Origin: CAYGGE01 sp966250865
Lineage (GTDB): Bacteria > Patescibacteriota > UBA1384 > CAYGGE01
Assembly (NCBI GenBank): GCA_966250865.1
Contig: CBINIT010000028.1
Span: forward strand, 1 to 13,366
DNA length: 13,366 nucleotides
Reading direction: 5' to 3'
Part shown: in pieces, positions 6,750-13,366 of the stretch
How positions within the stretch are numbered: position 1 is the stretch's first letter
How the letters are laid out: the number at the start of each line of letters is the position of its first letter
Made by a program: the position numbers and the translations under genes
Notes under the pieces: generated by a model
Told to the model about the DNA's origin: nothing
What the model saw: only the letters and a program-made list of their open reading frames with translations
The model's database searches: none

Positions 6750-8024
6750 ATGCTAGATATTAAGTTTATTCGAGATAACCGTGAGTTAGTTAAAGCTGGC
6801 GTGATCAATAAAAACGCCGATCCAGAGCTCGTTGATAATGCTCTAACTTTCGACGAGCAACGCCGTATACTTCAGGCTAAAGCTGACGATCTGCGTGCTA
6901 AGCGAAAAACATTGGGTCGTGACGCGATTGACGAAGCGAGAGCGCTCAAACAAGCGCTCGATACTGTCGAAAATGAGCTGAACACTACTACGGAAACGTT
7001 AAACAGCCTCTTGCGTCAGATCCCTAATATCCCCTATGAAGATGTTCCGGTTGGCAAGAACGATGAAGAAAATGTCGTTGTCCGACGAGTTGGTGATATT
7101 CCAGAGCTCGACTTCGAGCCAAAAGATCACATGGAACTTGGTTTGGCACTCAACCTACTGGACACACAGAAAGCCTCACAGATTAGTGGTGCTCGCTTTG
7201 CCTATATTAAAGGCCGACTTGTTCAGGTCCAATTTGCGCTTATCCAATATGCCTTAAGCGTTCTTACAAATGAAACAAAGCTTGCTGAAATTGCAGAAAA
7301 GGCGAACCTTACCGTTCCAGCCAAACCGTTCACTCCAGTCGTTCCGCCAGTCATGCTTCGTCCTGAGGTTATGGATAAAATGGCGCGCCTTGAGCCTAAG
7401 GATGATCGCTACTATATTCCGTCCGACGATCTCTACCTCGTTGGAAGCGCCGAACACACCCTTGGACCGTTGCATATGGATGAAACCCTTGCTGAAAAAG
7501 ATCTCCCGATCCGTTACCTTGGCTATTCCACGGCTTTCCGACGTGAGGCAGGAACCTACGGCAAGGATACAAAGGGCATTTTGCGTGTTCACCAGTTCGA
7601 TAAACTCGAAATGGAGTCATTTACGACTCCTGAATCATCCTTTACTGAGCATCAACTGTTTGTCGCTATTGAGGAGTATTTTGTCCAGTCACTGGGCCTG
7701 GCCTACCAAGTCATTGCCTCGTGTACCGGCGACTTGGGTGACCCAAATGCTCGTAAGCTCGACATCGAAGTTTGGGTGCCAAGCCAACAAAAATATCGAG
7801 AGACACATTCTGCTGACTACATGACCGATTATCAAGCTCGACGATTGAATATAAAAGTTAAACGGGCTAATGGTGAAACGCAGTACGTGCATATGAACGA
7901 TGCCACTGCTTTTGCTATTGGACGTACGCTGATCGCAATTATGGAAAATTATCAGCAGGCCGACGGCTCTATAAGAATTCCCGATGTATTAGCGCCCTTT
8001 TGTGGGTTTAATGAAATACGATAG
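6750..8024 (+). CDS. serS: Seryl-tRNA synthetase
   Basis: A 424-residue class II synthetase of normal bacterial length that attaches serine to tRNA-Ser. The N-terminal helical arm (about residues 25-95, charged and coiled-coil-like) grips the long variable arm of the tRNA. The catalytic domain shows the serine-site block SAEHT (233-237, where TAE is usual). Motif 2 is FRREAGTYGKDTKGILRVHQF (263-283), and motif 3 is AFAIGRTLIAIMENYQ (387-402). TDYQARRLNIK precedes motif 3 as expected. The canonical SSCSNC-like stretch before it reads THSADYM, a divergence that recurs in some lineages. The start ATG has AGGGG four nt upstream. hpf follows after 8 nt, and its AGGAG site overlaps the serS stop, so the two are probably translated from one message. 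Confidence 0.96.
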   Translation: MLDIKFIRDNRELVKAGVINKNADPELVDNALTFDEQRRILQAKADDLRAKRKTLGRDAIDEARALKQALDTVENELNTTTETLNSLLRQIPNIPYEDVPVGKNDEENVVVRRVGDIPELDFEPKDHMELGLALNLLDTQKASQISGARFAYIKGRLVQVQFALIQYALSVLTNETKLAEIAEKANLTVPAKPFTPVVPPVMLRPEVMDKMARLEPKDDRYYIPSDDLYLVGSAEHTLGPLHMDETLAEKDLPIRYLGYSTAFRREAGTYGKDTKGILRVHQFDKLEMESFTTPESSFTEHQLFVAIEEYFVQSLGLAYQVIASCTGDLGDPNARKLDIEVWVPSQQKYRETHSADYMTDYQARRLNIKVKRANGETQYVHMNDATAFAIGRTLIAIMENYQQADGSIRIPDVLAPFCGFNEIR

Positions 8025-8032
8025 GAGCTTGT

Positions 8033-8347
8033 ATGCAAATCATTACCAAGGTCCGCCACACCGAAGTTGAACAGCGCCTTAAGGACTATGCTGAGGCAAA
8101 GATTGGTGAAAAGTGCGTACAGTACTTGGGTGATGACAGCTCTGTTGTTTGCGAAATTGAGTTTGATGACCAATTCGGCAGTAAGGGTGGTGAGGACAAG
8201 CGTGTTGATGTAACGATTACCTTGCCGCATGAACATTTACCGCTCCATATTGAAGAGAGCGACGCGACATTTCAAGAAGCAATCGACCGAGTAGCTGACC
8301 GTATCGACAAAGCCTTAGTGCGCTACAAGGAAACACGAAAGAGCTAG
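8033..8347 (+). CDS. hpf: Ribosome hibernation promoting factor, short form (HPF/RaiA family)
   Basis: A 104-residue protein with the beta-alpha-beta-beta-beta-alpha pattern of the HPF/RaiA family. The first strand MQIITKVRHTEV is followed by the helix QRLKDYAEAKIGEKCVQYL, the strand block around VCEIEFDD..KRVDVTITLP, and the C-terminal helix ESDATFQEAIDRVADRIDKALVRYK, which matches the family signature. These factors bind the small ribosomal subunit in the decoding region and keep idle ribosomes inactive. The C-terminal dimerisation domain of long HPF, which pairs ribosomes directly, is absent. AGGAG (8023-8027) is 5 nt before the ATG and overlaps the serS stop. secA lies downstream, an arrangement also known in Bacillus and relatives. 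A hairpin with T-tract between them suggests separate or attenuated transcription. Confidence 0.88.
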   Translation: MQIITKVRHTEVEQRLKDYAEAKIGEKCVQYLGDDSSVVCEIEFDDQFGSKGGEDKRVDVTITLPHEHLPLHIEESDATFQEAIDRVADRIDKALVRYKETRKS

Positions 8348-8367
8348 TTTCTGGTGCCCATTTCCTT

Positions 8368-8398
8368 GGCTGGTATTGCTATGACCAGTTTTATTTTT
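8368..8398 (+). terminator. Probable intrinsic terminator after hpf
   Basis: CTGGTAT (8370-8376) pairs with ATGACCAG (8381-8388) around a TGCT loop, with one bulged G at 8383. Two G-U pairs (8368-8369 with 8389-8390) extend the base. The downstream arm runs straight into TTTTATTTTT (8389-8398). The stem is short but the shape and T-rich tail are those of a Rho-independent terminator. It lies 20 nt after the hpf stop and about 27 nt before secA. Confidence 0.6.
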
Positions 8399-8424
8399 GT
8401 GATATGGTGAGGGGAAGAAAGTGA

Positions 8425-11121
8425 GTGCCCATGAAACTGTTACAGAAACTATTTAGCGGTAATGAACGAACCGTTGCTAGACTTAAGACGATCGTAAATA
8501 ATGTAAATGCACTTGAGCAACATGTAGCTGAATTGACTGATGAGCAGCTCCATGCGAAAACGGAGGAACTGCGCTCTCATATTGCCGTTCGTATGGAGCG
8601 GTTTCAGGGCGGGGCGATCGATGAGGGTTTTGACCGCGACAAGATAGAAGATGAGCAGCGTAGACAGCGAACTGCCTACCAGCAAGCTATCCTTGATGAT
8701 CTCCTCCCAGAAGCTTTTGCGGTTGTTCGTGAAGCTGCCAAACGAACCATAGGACAGCGTCACTATGATGTTCAAGTCATGGGTGGTGTAGCCCTCCACC
8801 AAGGTAAAATTGCTGAAATGAAAACCGGTGAGGGAAAGACACTGGTTGCTACCTTGCCACTCTATTTGAATGCGTTGCTCGGCGAAGGAGCTCATCTTAT
8901 TACCGTTAACGACTTTTTAGCGAAATACCATGCCCAGTGGATGGGTCAAGTGTACTATGCGCTTGGCATGAGCTGCGCGGCTGTTACTCACGATAAGTCT
9001 TGGATATTCACACCTGAGTCAGTTACCGATCAGCGAGAAGAAGCGATTGAAGCTGGTCTTATCGATCCCGATTGGCCACTGCTTCGCGCCTGTACTCGTC
9101 AGGAAGCATACGCCGCTGACATTACCTATGGAACAAACAATGAGTTCGGCTTTGATTATCTTCGAGACAATATGGTCTACCGATCGGCTGACATGGTGCA
9201 ACGAGGTTTCCGTTTTGCCATTATCGACGAGGTTGACTCTATTTTGATCGATGAGGCGCGAACTCCACTAATTATCTCAGCGCCTGCAGAGGAGTCGGCT
9301 AGTCTTTACGGACAGTTCGCAGCGATTGTCGCACAACTTGATCCCGAAAAAGACTATAAGGTAGACGAAAAAGACCGAGCGGCAACTATTACCGATGAAG
9401 GTATTGCGCATGTTGAGCAGCTGACTAATCTCGATAATTTCTACGACCCAAAAAATATTATGCTGGTTCATCACCTTGAGGCGGCCTTAAAAGCACGAGC
9501 CCTATTTAAGCGTGATAAGGACTATGTCGTTCGTGATAACGAAATCGTTATCGTCGATGAATTCACTGGACGACTCATGGAAGGTCGCCGCTATAGTGAA
9601 GGTTTGCATCAGGCTATTGAAGCGAAAGAAGGGGTAGAGGTTAAGCGAGAGAGCGACACGCTCGCAACTATTAGTTTCCAAAATCTGTTTCGCATGTATG
9701 ACAAACTGGCCGGTATGACTGGTACGGCAGAGACAGAAAGCGAAGAGTTCTGGAAGATTTATGGCCTTGAAGTAGTCGTGATGCCTACCCACAGAGCGAA
9801 CATTCGCGTTGACTACCAAGATCGTATTTATAAAAATGAAACGGCTAAGTTAGCTGCCGTAGTTGCTGATGTAAAAGAACGGCAAGCTGCTGGTCAGCCA
9901 GTACTCATTGGTACTATTTCTGTTGAGAAAAATGAGCACCTCTCTCGTTTGCTGAACCAGGCAGGCGTAAAACATGAAACGTTAAATGCCAAGAATCATG
10001 AACGGGAAGCACAGGTTATTGCTCAAGCAGGACGACTCGGATCGGTAACCTTGGCTACCAACATGGCCGGTCGTGGTGTTGATATTATTTTAGGTGGCAT
10101 GCCAAGTGACCCTGAAGAAGCTCGAAAGGTTCGTGAGCTTGGCGGCCTTCGAGTTATCGGTACTGAACGACATGAATCACGCCGTATCGATAACCAGCTA
10201 CGTGGACGTGCGGGACGACAAGGCGATCCTGGCCAGTCTATCTTCTATGTTTCGATGGAAGACGACCTGATGCGTATCTTCGGTGGCGAAAAGATGAAAA
10301 TGATGATGGAGCGCTTGGGTTTGCCAGACGAAGAGGCGATTGAGCACAAGATGATCTCCGGTGCCCTTGAGCAGGCACAGCGACGAGTAGAGGGTCACAA
10401 CTTTGATATTCGAAAGCACTTAGTTGAGTACGATGACGTCATGAACCGTCATCGACAAGTCATCTATCGAAAGCGTCGTCGTATCCTTGAGCTTGATCCG
10501 CTTAAAGACGGGTGGCTCCACGAGGAAATCCTAGACCTCTTGGAAGAGGATGAACAACCAAAGTTTGAGGCAAAGCTTAAAACCTTCACCGAAGAAGTCA
10601 TGAAGCAACTCGAGCGTGCAGTTTACCTTCGAACGATCGACATGTTCTGGATCGAGCATTTGAATGCCATGCAAGAGCTGCGTGAGGGTATCGGCTTGCG
10701 AGGCTATGGGCAGCATGACCCCCTCGTCGAGTACAAGCACGAGGCACATAATCTCTTTAACCGCCTTCTTGATTCTATCGACGATGAGGTCATCGAGATC
10801 ATTTTGAAAACTGAGTTAACGGAAAAGACGGCTCCAACTCAAACCATTGAACCCGAAAAACAGCGCGAGATGACTTACCAGGGTGCTGATGAATCTATGG
10901 CAGGTGGGGCAATTAGTAACATGGCAAGAGCTGAGACAGCTTCTCAGACCGGGAAACATGTATCAACCAATGGAATTTCAGGCAATCTCAGTGATGTAGA
11001 AGTGACGGTTCGTTCTGCAGGGCACAAAGCCGATCCGGTAAAAAATGCAGATAAGGTTGGCCGTAACGATCCCTGTCCTTGCGGTAGTGGCAAAAAGTAC
11101 AAAAAGTGTCACGGTCAATAG
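8425..11121 (+). CDS. secA: Preprotein translocase ATPase SecA
   Basis: This 898-residue ATPase drives Sec-dependent export through SecYEG. Walker A is MKTGEGKT (132-139) and the Walker B/DEAD box is DEVD (268-271). The second helicase domain has MTGTAETESEEF, TNMAGRGVDI and QLRGRAGRQGDPGQS. The helical scaffold contains RTIDMFWIEHLNAMQELREGIGLRGYGQ. A poorly conserved linker leads to a C-terminal zinc-binding tail with Cys884, Cys886, Cys895 and His896 (CxC-x8-CH), used in many bacteria for SecB or lipid contact. Between about residues 188 and 224 there is a segment of roughly 35 residues absent from the E. coli and B. subtilis proteins. The start is uncertain: GTG 8425 is well placed (9 nt) from GGGGA at 8411-8415, while ATG 8431 gives the commoner MKLLQKLF N-terminus but is 15 nt away. 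No clear promoter was found. Confidence 0.96.
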   Translation: MPMKLLQKLFSGNERTVARLKTIVNNVNALEQHVAELTDEQLHAKTEELRSHIAVRMERFQGGAIDEGFDRDKIEDEQRRQRTAYQQAILDDLLPEAFAVVREAAKRTIGQRHYDVQVMGGVALHQGKIAEMKTGEGKTLVATLPLYLNALLGEGAHLITVNDFLAKYHAQWMGQVYYALGMSCAAVTHDKSWIFTPESVTDQREEAIEAGLIDPDWPLLRACTRQEAYAADITYGTNNEFGFDYLRDNMVYRSADMVQRGFRFAIIDEVDSILIDEARTPLIISAPAEESASLYGQFAAIVAQLDPEKDYKVDEKDRAATITDEGIAHVEQLTNLDNFYDPKNIMLVHHLEAALKARALFKRDKDYVVRDNEIVIVDEFTGRLMEGRRYSEGLHQAIEAKEGVEVKRESDTLATISFQNLFRMYDKLAGMTGTAETESEEFWKIYGLEVVVMPTHRANIRVDYQDRIYKNETAKLAAVVADVKERQAAGQPVLIGTISVEKNEHLSRLLNQAGVKHETLNAKNHEREAQVIAQAGRLGSVTLATNMAGRGVDIILGGMPSDPEEARKVRELGGLRVIGTERHESRRIDNQLRGRAGRQGDPGQSIFYVSMEDDLMRIFGGEKMKMMMERLGLPDEEAIEHKMISGALEQAQRRVEGHNFDIRKHLVEYDDVMNRHRQVIYRKRRRILELDPLKDGWLHEEILDLLEEDEQPKFEAKLKTFTEEVMKQLERAVYLRTIDMFWIEHLNAMQELREGIGLRGYGQHDPLVEYKHEAHNLFNRLLDSIDDEVIEIILKTELTEKTAPTQTIEPEKQREMTYQGADESMAGGAISNMARAETASQTGKHVSTNGISGNLSDVEVTVRSAGHKADPVKNADKVGRNDPCPCGSGKKYKKCHGQ

Positions 11122-11142
11122 TGATTTAACCTTGAGGCACAT

Positions 11143-12117
11143 ATGAGCGAAAGGCCGCCTGGTGGCGAACAGCGCTGGCTGGACCCTGAACGATCGAAAG
11201 TCCTGAGCAATCGAGAATTTTTGGGCGTATATGCTAATTTGAGTGTTCCAGAGACCTACTTTAGGCCAGGCCAGCACGTTCTTTCTGTAGGTGAAGGCCT
11301 GTCTAATTTTGCCCGCAAAGTACGCGATGAATTTGGGGCATCAGTAACTGCTATCGATCCTATCTATTCGTTGGGTAAGGAAATACTGACGTTAGACAAA
11401 GAAATAATTAAACAACGTCTCGATGAATATTATGGGGACGGAGTACGGTATATAGACTTCAGACCAAAGTTGGCTGATTGGCCAGCCGAGGAGCAAGTTC
11501 CTGATCCATCACAGCTGGTTGCTGGATCGGTGTATGAGCTTCCCTTTAAAAACAAAAGTTTTGATACGATAGTTTCTAATAGATTGATGGAGCATATTAA
11601 TTTTGCTCAGGCGATTCCCGAGCTCATGCGAGTCATTAAATCTGAAGGCGAGATACGATTTGGTGATTGCCTTATTAGTGCGGTGCCGCGTCAGCAATTA
11701 TTACTTCCCGGTAGAGCGGAGAGGACTGAAGAGGGTGGTGATAAAATTATGATCCACCCATCGCCTGGATTTTACGAAGGGATGCACTGGCTTGCCGAAA
11801 ATACTGAAGCATCGGTCTACTTTCAACTTACCGGGCAAAATCGCTATGCTCATATTGATGAGCGCTTCAAACTTTTCTATACGGCCGGACTCATGATTAT
11901 TCGACTTGATCAAATGGAACCTGTAACCTTACCTTATTCCCGCAAATCACTGGAGCATCTCGAAAGAAGCGGGGCTTTTAACCACCTGCACTATCAGGAT
12001 TTTCCTCACATTGGTGAAGTCTATCAAGTAGATTTCAAAGGCAAAGACGAGAATGATCAGATGCCCGCATTCCCCCTCGTCAAATTAGATCGGCCCAGTA
12101 TCGTAGATGAAGAGTAG
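11143..12117 (+). CDS. Class I SAM-dependent methyltransferase, substrate unknown
   Basis: A 324-residue protein whose first half is a Rossmann-type methyltransferase domain. Motif I is HVLSVGEGLSNFARKV (45-60). An acidic residue after strand 2 (Asp72 in TAIDPIY) would contact the SAM ribose. AGSVYELPFKNKSFDTIVSN (127-146) followed by RLMEHI matches the methyltransferase-11 pattern, and MRVIKSEGEIRFGD supplies the next helix and strand. The second half (about 180-324) has no motif I recognise and may carry substrate specificity. The start ATG has GAGG at 11134-11137, 5 nt upstream and 21 nt after secA. It is followed after 16 nt by a NUDIX gene, so it probably belongs to the downstream cassette or to a secA-led operon. 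There is no signal peptide or membrane segment. The fold is well supported; the function is unknown. Confidence 0.8.
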   Translation: MSERPPGGEQRWLDPERSKVLSNREFLGVYANLSVPETYFRPGQHVLSVGEGLSNFARKVRDEFGASVTAIDPIYSLGKEILTLDKEIIKQRLDEYYGDGVRYIDFRPKLADWPAEEQVPDPSQLVAGSVYELPFKNKSFDTIVSNRLMEHINFAQAIPELMRVIKSEGEIRFGDCLISAVPRQQLLLPGRAERTEEGGDKIMIHPSPGFYEGMHWLAENTEASVYFQLTGQNRYAHIDERFKLFYTAGLMIIRLDQMEPVTLPYSRKSLEHLERSGAFNHLHYQDFPHIGEVYQVDFKGKDENDQMPAFPLVKLDRPSIVDEE

Positions 12118-12133
12118 GCCCAGAGGAGTAGCT

Positions 12134-12664
12134 ATGGCTTGGAAGACAATGGCTTCAAAAGAAATATACCGTAATCGTTGGCTATGGCTCACTGAGGATG
12201 AAGTATCGCTTCCCTCGGGTCATCAAGCGACATATGCTGTCTTTCACAAGAAACCGTTTGCCTTGATCATTCCCTGGGATGGAAGTCGATTTACGCTGGT
12301 CGGACAGTACCGCTATCAGGTAAGATCGCATTCTTGGGAGTTCCCTCAAGGTCATTTTGAGCATGACTCCATTGAGGAGACGGCAAAGAGAGAGTTAAAA
12401 GAAGAGACAGGGCTGACCGCAAAGAATATAGAGCAAATCGCATCTTTCTATGTTGCCTCTGGGGCCATCGATCAGGAATGTCATGTTTTCCTAGCCACCG
12501 ATTTATCGGAAGGCGAATCTGAACTTGAGCAGACCGAAGAGGGTCTGGAAGTGAAAAAAGTTACGATGACCGAGATAAAAGAGCTTATCGCGAGTGGTGA
12601 ACTCAAAGATGGTCCAAGTATTGCGGCCTTATCCTATCTCTTGGTAAAAGGTAAGTATGAGTAG
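12134..12664 (+). CDS. NUDIX hydrolase, ADP-ribose pyrophosphatase-like
   Basis: A 176-residue NUDIX protein. I chose ATG 12134, with GGAG at 12125-12128 spaced 5 nt; an in-frame ATG at 12107 would overlap the methyltransferase and lacks a good site. Residues 42-56 (FALIIPWDGSRFTLV) and QYRYQVRSHSWEFPQGHFE resemble ADP-ribose pyrophosphatases. The core catalytic residues RELKEETG are at 86-93. The box is one residue short of the GX5EX7REUXEEXGU spacing: after Gly73 comes HFEHDSIEETAK and then Arg86, so the first glutamate is displaced or missing. SGAIDQECHVFLATDL and LKDGPSIAAL also fit that family. Expected chemistry is Mg2+-dependent cleavage of a nucleoside diphosphate linked to another moiety, yielding a nucleotide. 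It overlaps the next gene by 8 nt. Confidence 0.87.
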   Translation: MAWKTMASKEIYRNRWLWLTEDEVSLPSGHQATYAVFHKKPFALIIPWDGSRFTLVGQYRYQVRSHSWEFPQGHFEHDSIEETAKRELKEETGLTAKNIEQIASFYVASGAIDQECHVFLATDLSEGESELEQTEEGLEVKKVTMTEIKELIASGELKDGPSIAALSYLLVKGKYE

Positions 12665-13109
12665 GATTATTACAATTTGTGCCAGCGCAGCTCACTATAA
12701 ACAAGCCCTTGAGATTGAAGCGCAGCTGAAGAAACTAGGCTATAAAACCAAAGTGCCAAAAACGGCTGGCGTTATGAAGCGGACAGGTAATTTTGATGTT
12801 GCTTCCTACAAGACCTGGTATGAAAATAAGAGTGATTATGGCAAAAAGACAGCGCTCATGAAAGGTCATCTTAAGAAAATCGATGCTGCCGATGCTATTC
12901 TTGTGACGAACTTTGAGAAGAACGGTGTTCCTGGCTACATTGGTGGCAATGCTCTGCTTGAGATGTTTTACGCCTTTCTTCAAAAGAAGCCTATCTATGT
13001 CTATAACGAGATAAGTGAAGGTCTAGCGATTGCTGAAGAAGTCTACGGCCTAAACCCAATATTCATCGGCGGTGATCTCACGAGGATTTCACAGAAGGTG
13101 CACCCATGA
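12657..13109 (+). CDS. Nucleoside 2-deoxyribosyltransferase-like protein
   Basis: A 150-residue protein with a Rossmann-like order of strands. IITICASAAHYKQALEIEAQL begins the fold and is followed by KKLGYKTKVP, then HLKKIDAADAILVTNFEKNG (71-90), and GYIGGNALLEMFYAFLQKKPIYVYN (93-117). The last two blocks parallel the nucleoside 2-deoxyribosyltransferase pattern, in which aDaiiv is followed by a GT..E.G.A..lgkP segment. Glu102 would occupy the position of the catalytic glutamate and Asp79 a conserved acidic site. In that family the enzyme swaps or hydrolyses the base of deoxynucleosides or deoxynucleotides. Similar short proteins are common in reduced bacteria and archaea, usually annotated as hypothetical. 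AAAGG at 12647-12651 is 5 nt from the ATG, inside the upstream NUDIX gene. The stop overlaps the next ATG (ATGA). Fold is likely, activity unproven. Confidence 0.65.
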   Translation: MSRIITICASAAHYKQALEIEAQLKKLGYKTKVPKTAGVMKRTGNFDVASYKTWYENKSDYGKKTALMKGHLKKIDAADAILVTNFEKNGVPGYIGGNALLEMFYAFLQKKPIYVYNEISEGLAIAEEVYGLNPIFIGGDLTRISQKVHP

Positions 13110-13366
13110 ACGAAGAGCGTCCTCAGGTAGGGGTAGGTGTAATAGTCATTCGAGATAATACCTTACTGTTAGGTAGGCGAAAGAGTGCTCACGGTCGTGG
13201 ACACTATAGTTCAGGTGGAGGTCACCTTGAATATATGGAGGGCTTTGAGACGGCGGTACGTCGAGAACTCAAGGAAGAAACGGGCCTTGAAATAGGTGAG
13301 CTTGATTTTTTGTGTCTTATCAACCTCAAAGAGTATGCCCCTAAACACTATGTCGACATTGGATTT
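13106..13366 (+). CDS. NUDIX hydrolase, N-terminal part (3' end outside window)
   Basis: The first 87 codons are present and the frame is open at the window edge. The start ATG overlaps the previous stop (ATGA), implying translational coupling. The start PQVGVGVIVIRDNTLLLGRR is the usual first strand pair of small nucleotide-cleaning NUDIX enzymes. The box is canonical: Gly39, Glu45, then RELKEETGL at 53-61, matching GX5EX7REUXEEXGU. The residues ahead of it read HYSSGGGHLEYMEGFE, where the common form is W..PGGHLE, so the proline is replaced by glycine. The overall pattern is nearest to MutT/NUDT15-type nucleoside triphosphate pyrophosphohydrolases. It is distinct from the ADP-ribose-type NUDIX two genes upstream. 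Substrate cannot be set from this fragment. Confidence 0.87.
   Translation, partial: MNEERPQVGVGVIVIRDNTLLLGRRKSAHGRGHYSSGGGHLEYMEGFETAVRRELKEETGLEIGELDFLCLINLKEYAPKHYVDIGF

Noticed and set aside
7270..7824. Open frame of 184 codons in another + frame within serS.
   Set aside because: Fully inside a conserved synthetase, with no domain and no ribosome-binding site; a shadow frame.
8400..8408. Possible extended -10 (TGATATGGT) for secA.
   Set aside because: No acceptable -35 at 16-18 nt, and a start near 8415 would remove the GGGGA ribosome-binding site from the message. Not supported as a promoter.
8348..8424. A small RNA or riboswitch between hpf and secA.
   Set aside because: Only 77 nt, fully accounted for by the terminator hairpin, T-tract and secA ribosome-binding site.
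11143..13366. A phage-defence system built on NUDIX and deoxyribosyltransferase-like proteins.
   Set aside because: Some defence systems use nucleotide-processing enzymes, but there is no sensor, nuclease, pore or toxin gene here and the setting is housekeeping. Salvage or nucleotide cleaning is the simpler reading.

Overview
The window looks like chromosomal housekeeping DNA from a small-genome bacterium, most likely a Candidate Phyla Radiation (Patescibacteria) member. Saccharibacteria is my best guess, from family resemblance only. Supporting points are an archaeal-type class I lysyl-tRNA synthetase, a SecA with an extra segment before its conserved EAYAADITYGTNNE block, a short-form hibernation factor, and tightly packed genes all on the + strand. 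TGA is used as a stop (mreC, the nucleoside deoxyribosyltransferase-like gene), so this is not a lineage that reads UGA as glycine. Arginine CGA codons are unusually common.

Layout: (1) 2-244 is the 3' end of mltG (lytic transglycosylase). (2) 333-4561 is a cell-elongation operon mreB-mreC-mreD-mrdA (PBP2) with short gaps or overlaps; rodA is not next to it. A promoter-like sequence precedes mreB. (3) 4500-6695 is a greA-lysS unit. Two good extended -10 promoter candidates lie at and just before the end of mrdA, and the greA 5' leader can fold into a nested two-tier stem. (4) 6702-8347 is serS-hpf, with a promoter candidate before serS and a probable intrinsic terminator after hpf. (5) 8425-11121 is secA; the hpf-secA order matches the arrangement known from Bacillus and relatives. 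(6) 11143 to the window end is a methyltransferase, a NUDIX hydrolase, a nucleoside 2-deoxyribosyltransferase-like protein and a second NUDIX hydrolase cut by the window edge. These last four are spaced 16 nt or overlapped by 8 and 4 nt and are probably co-translated.

Functionally the window joins peptidoglycan elongation (MltG, MreBCD, PBP2), transcription and translation (GreA, LysRS, SerRS, HPF), protein export (SecA) and a small accessory cassette that probably handles nucleotides or nucleosides. No RNA genes, CRISPR arrays, insertion sequences or prophage genes were seen, and no gene-free stretch exceeds about 100 bases. I see no clear novel system. The best leads are the greA leader with its tandem promoters and the four-gene cassette at the right end.
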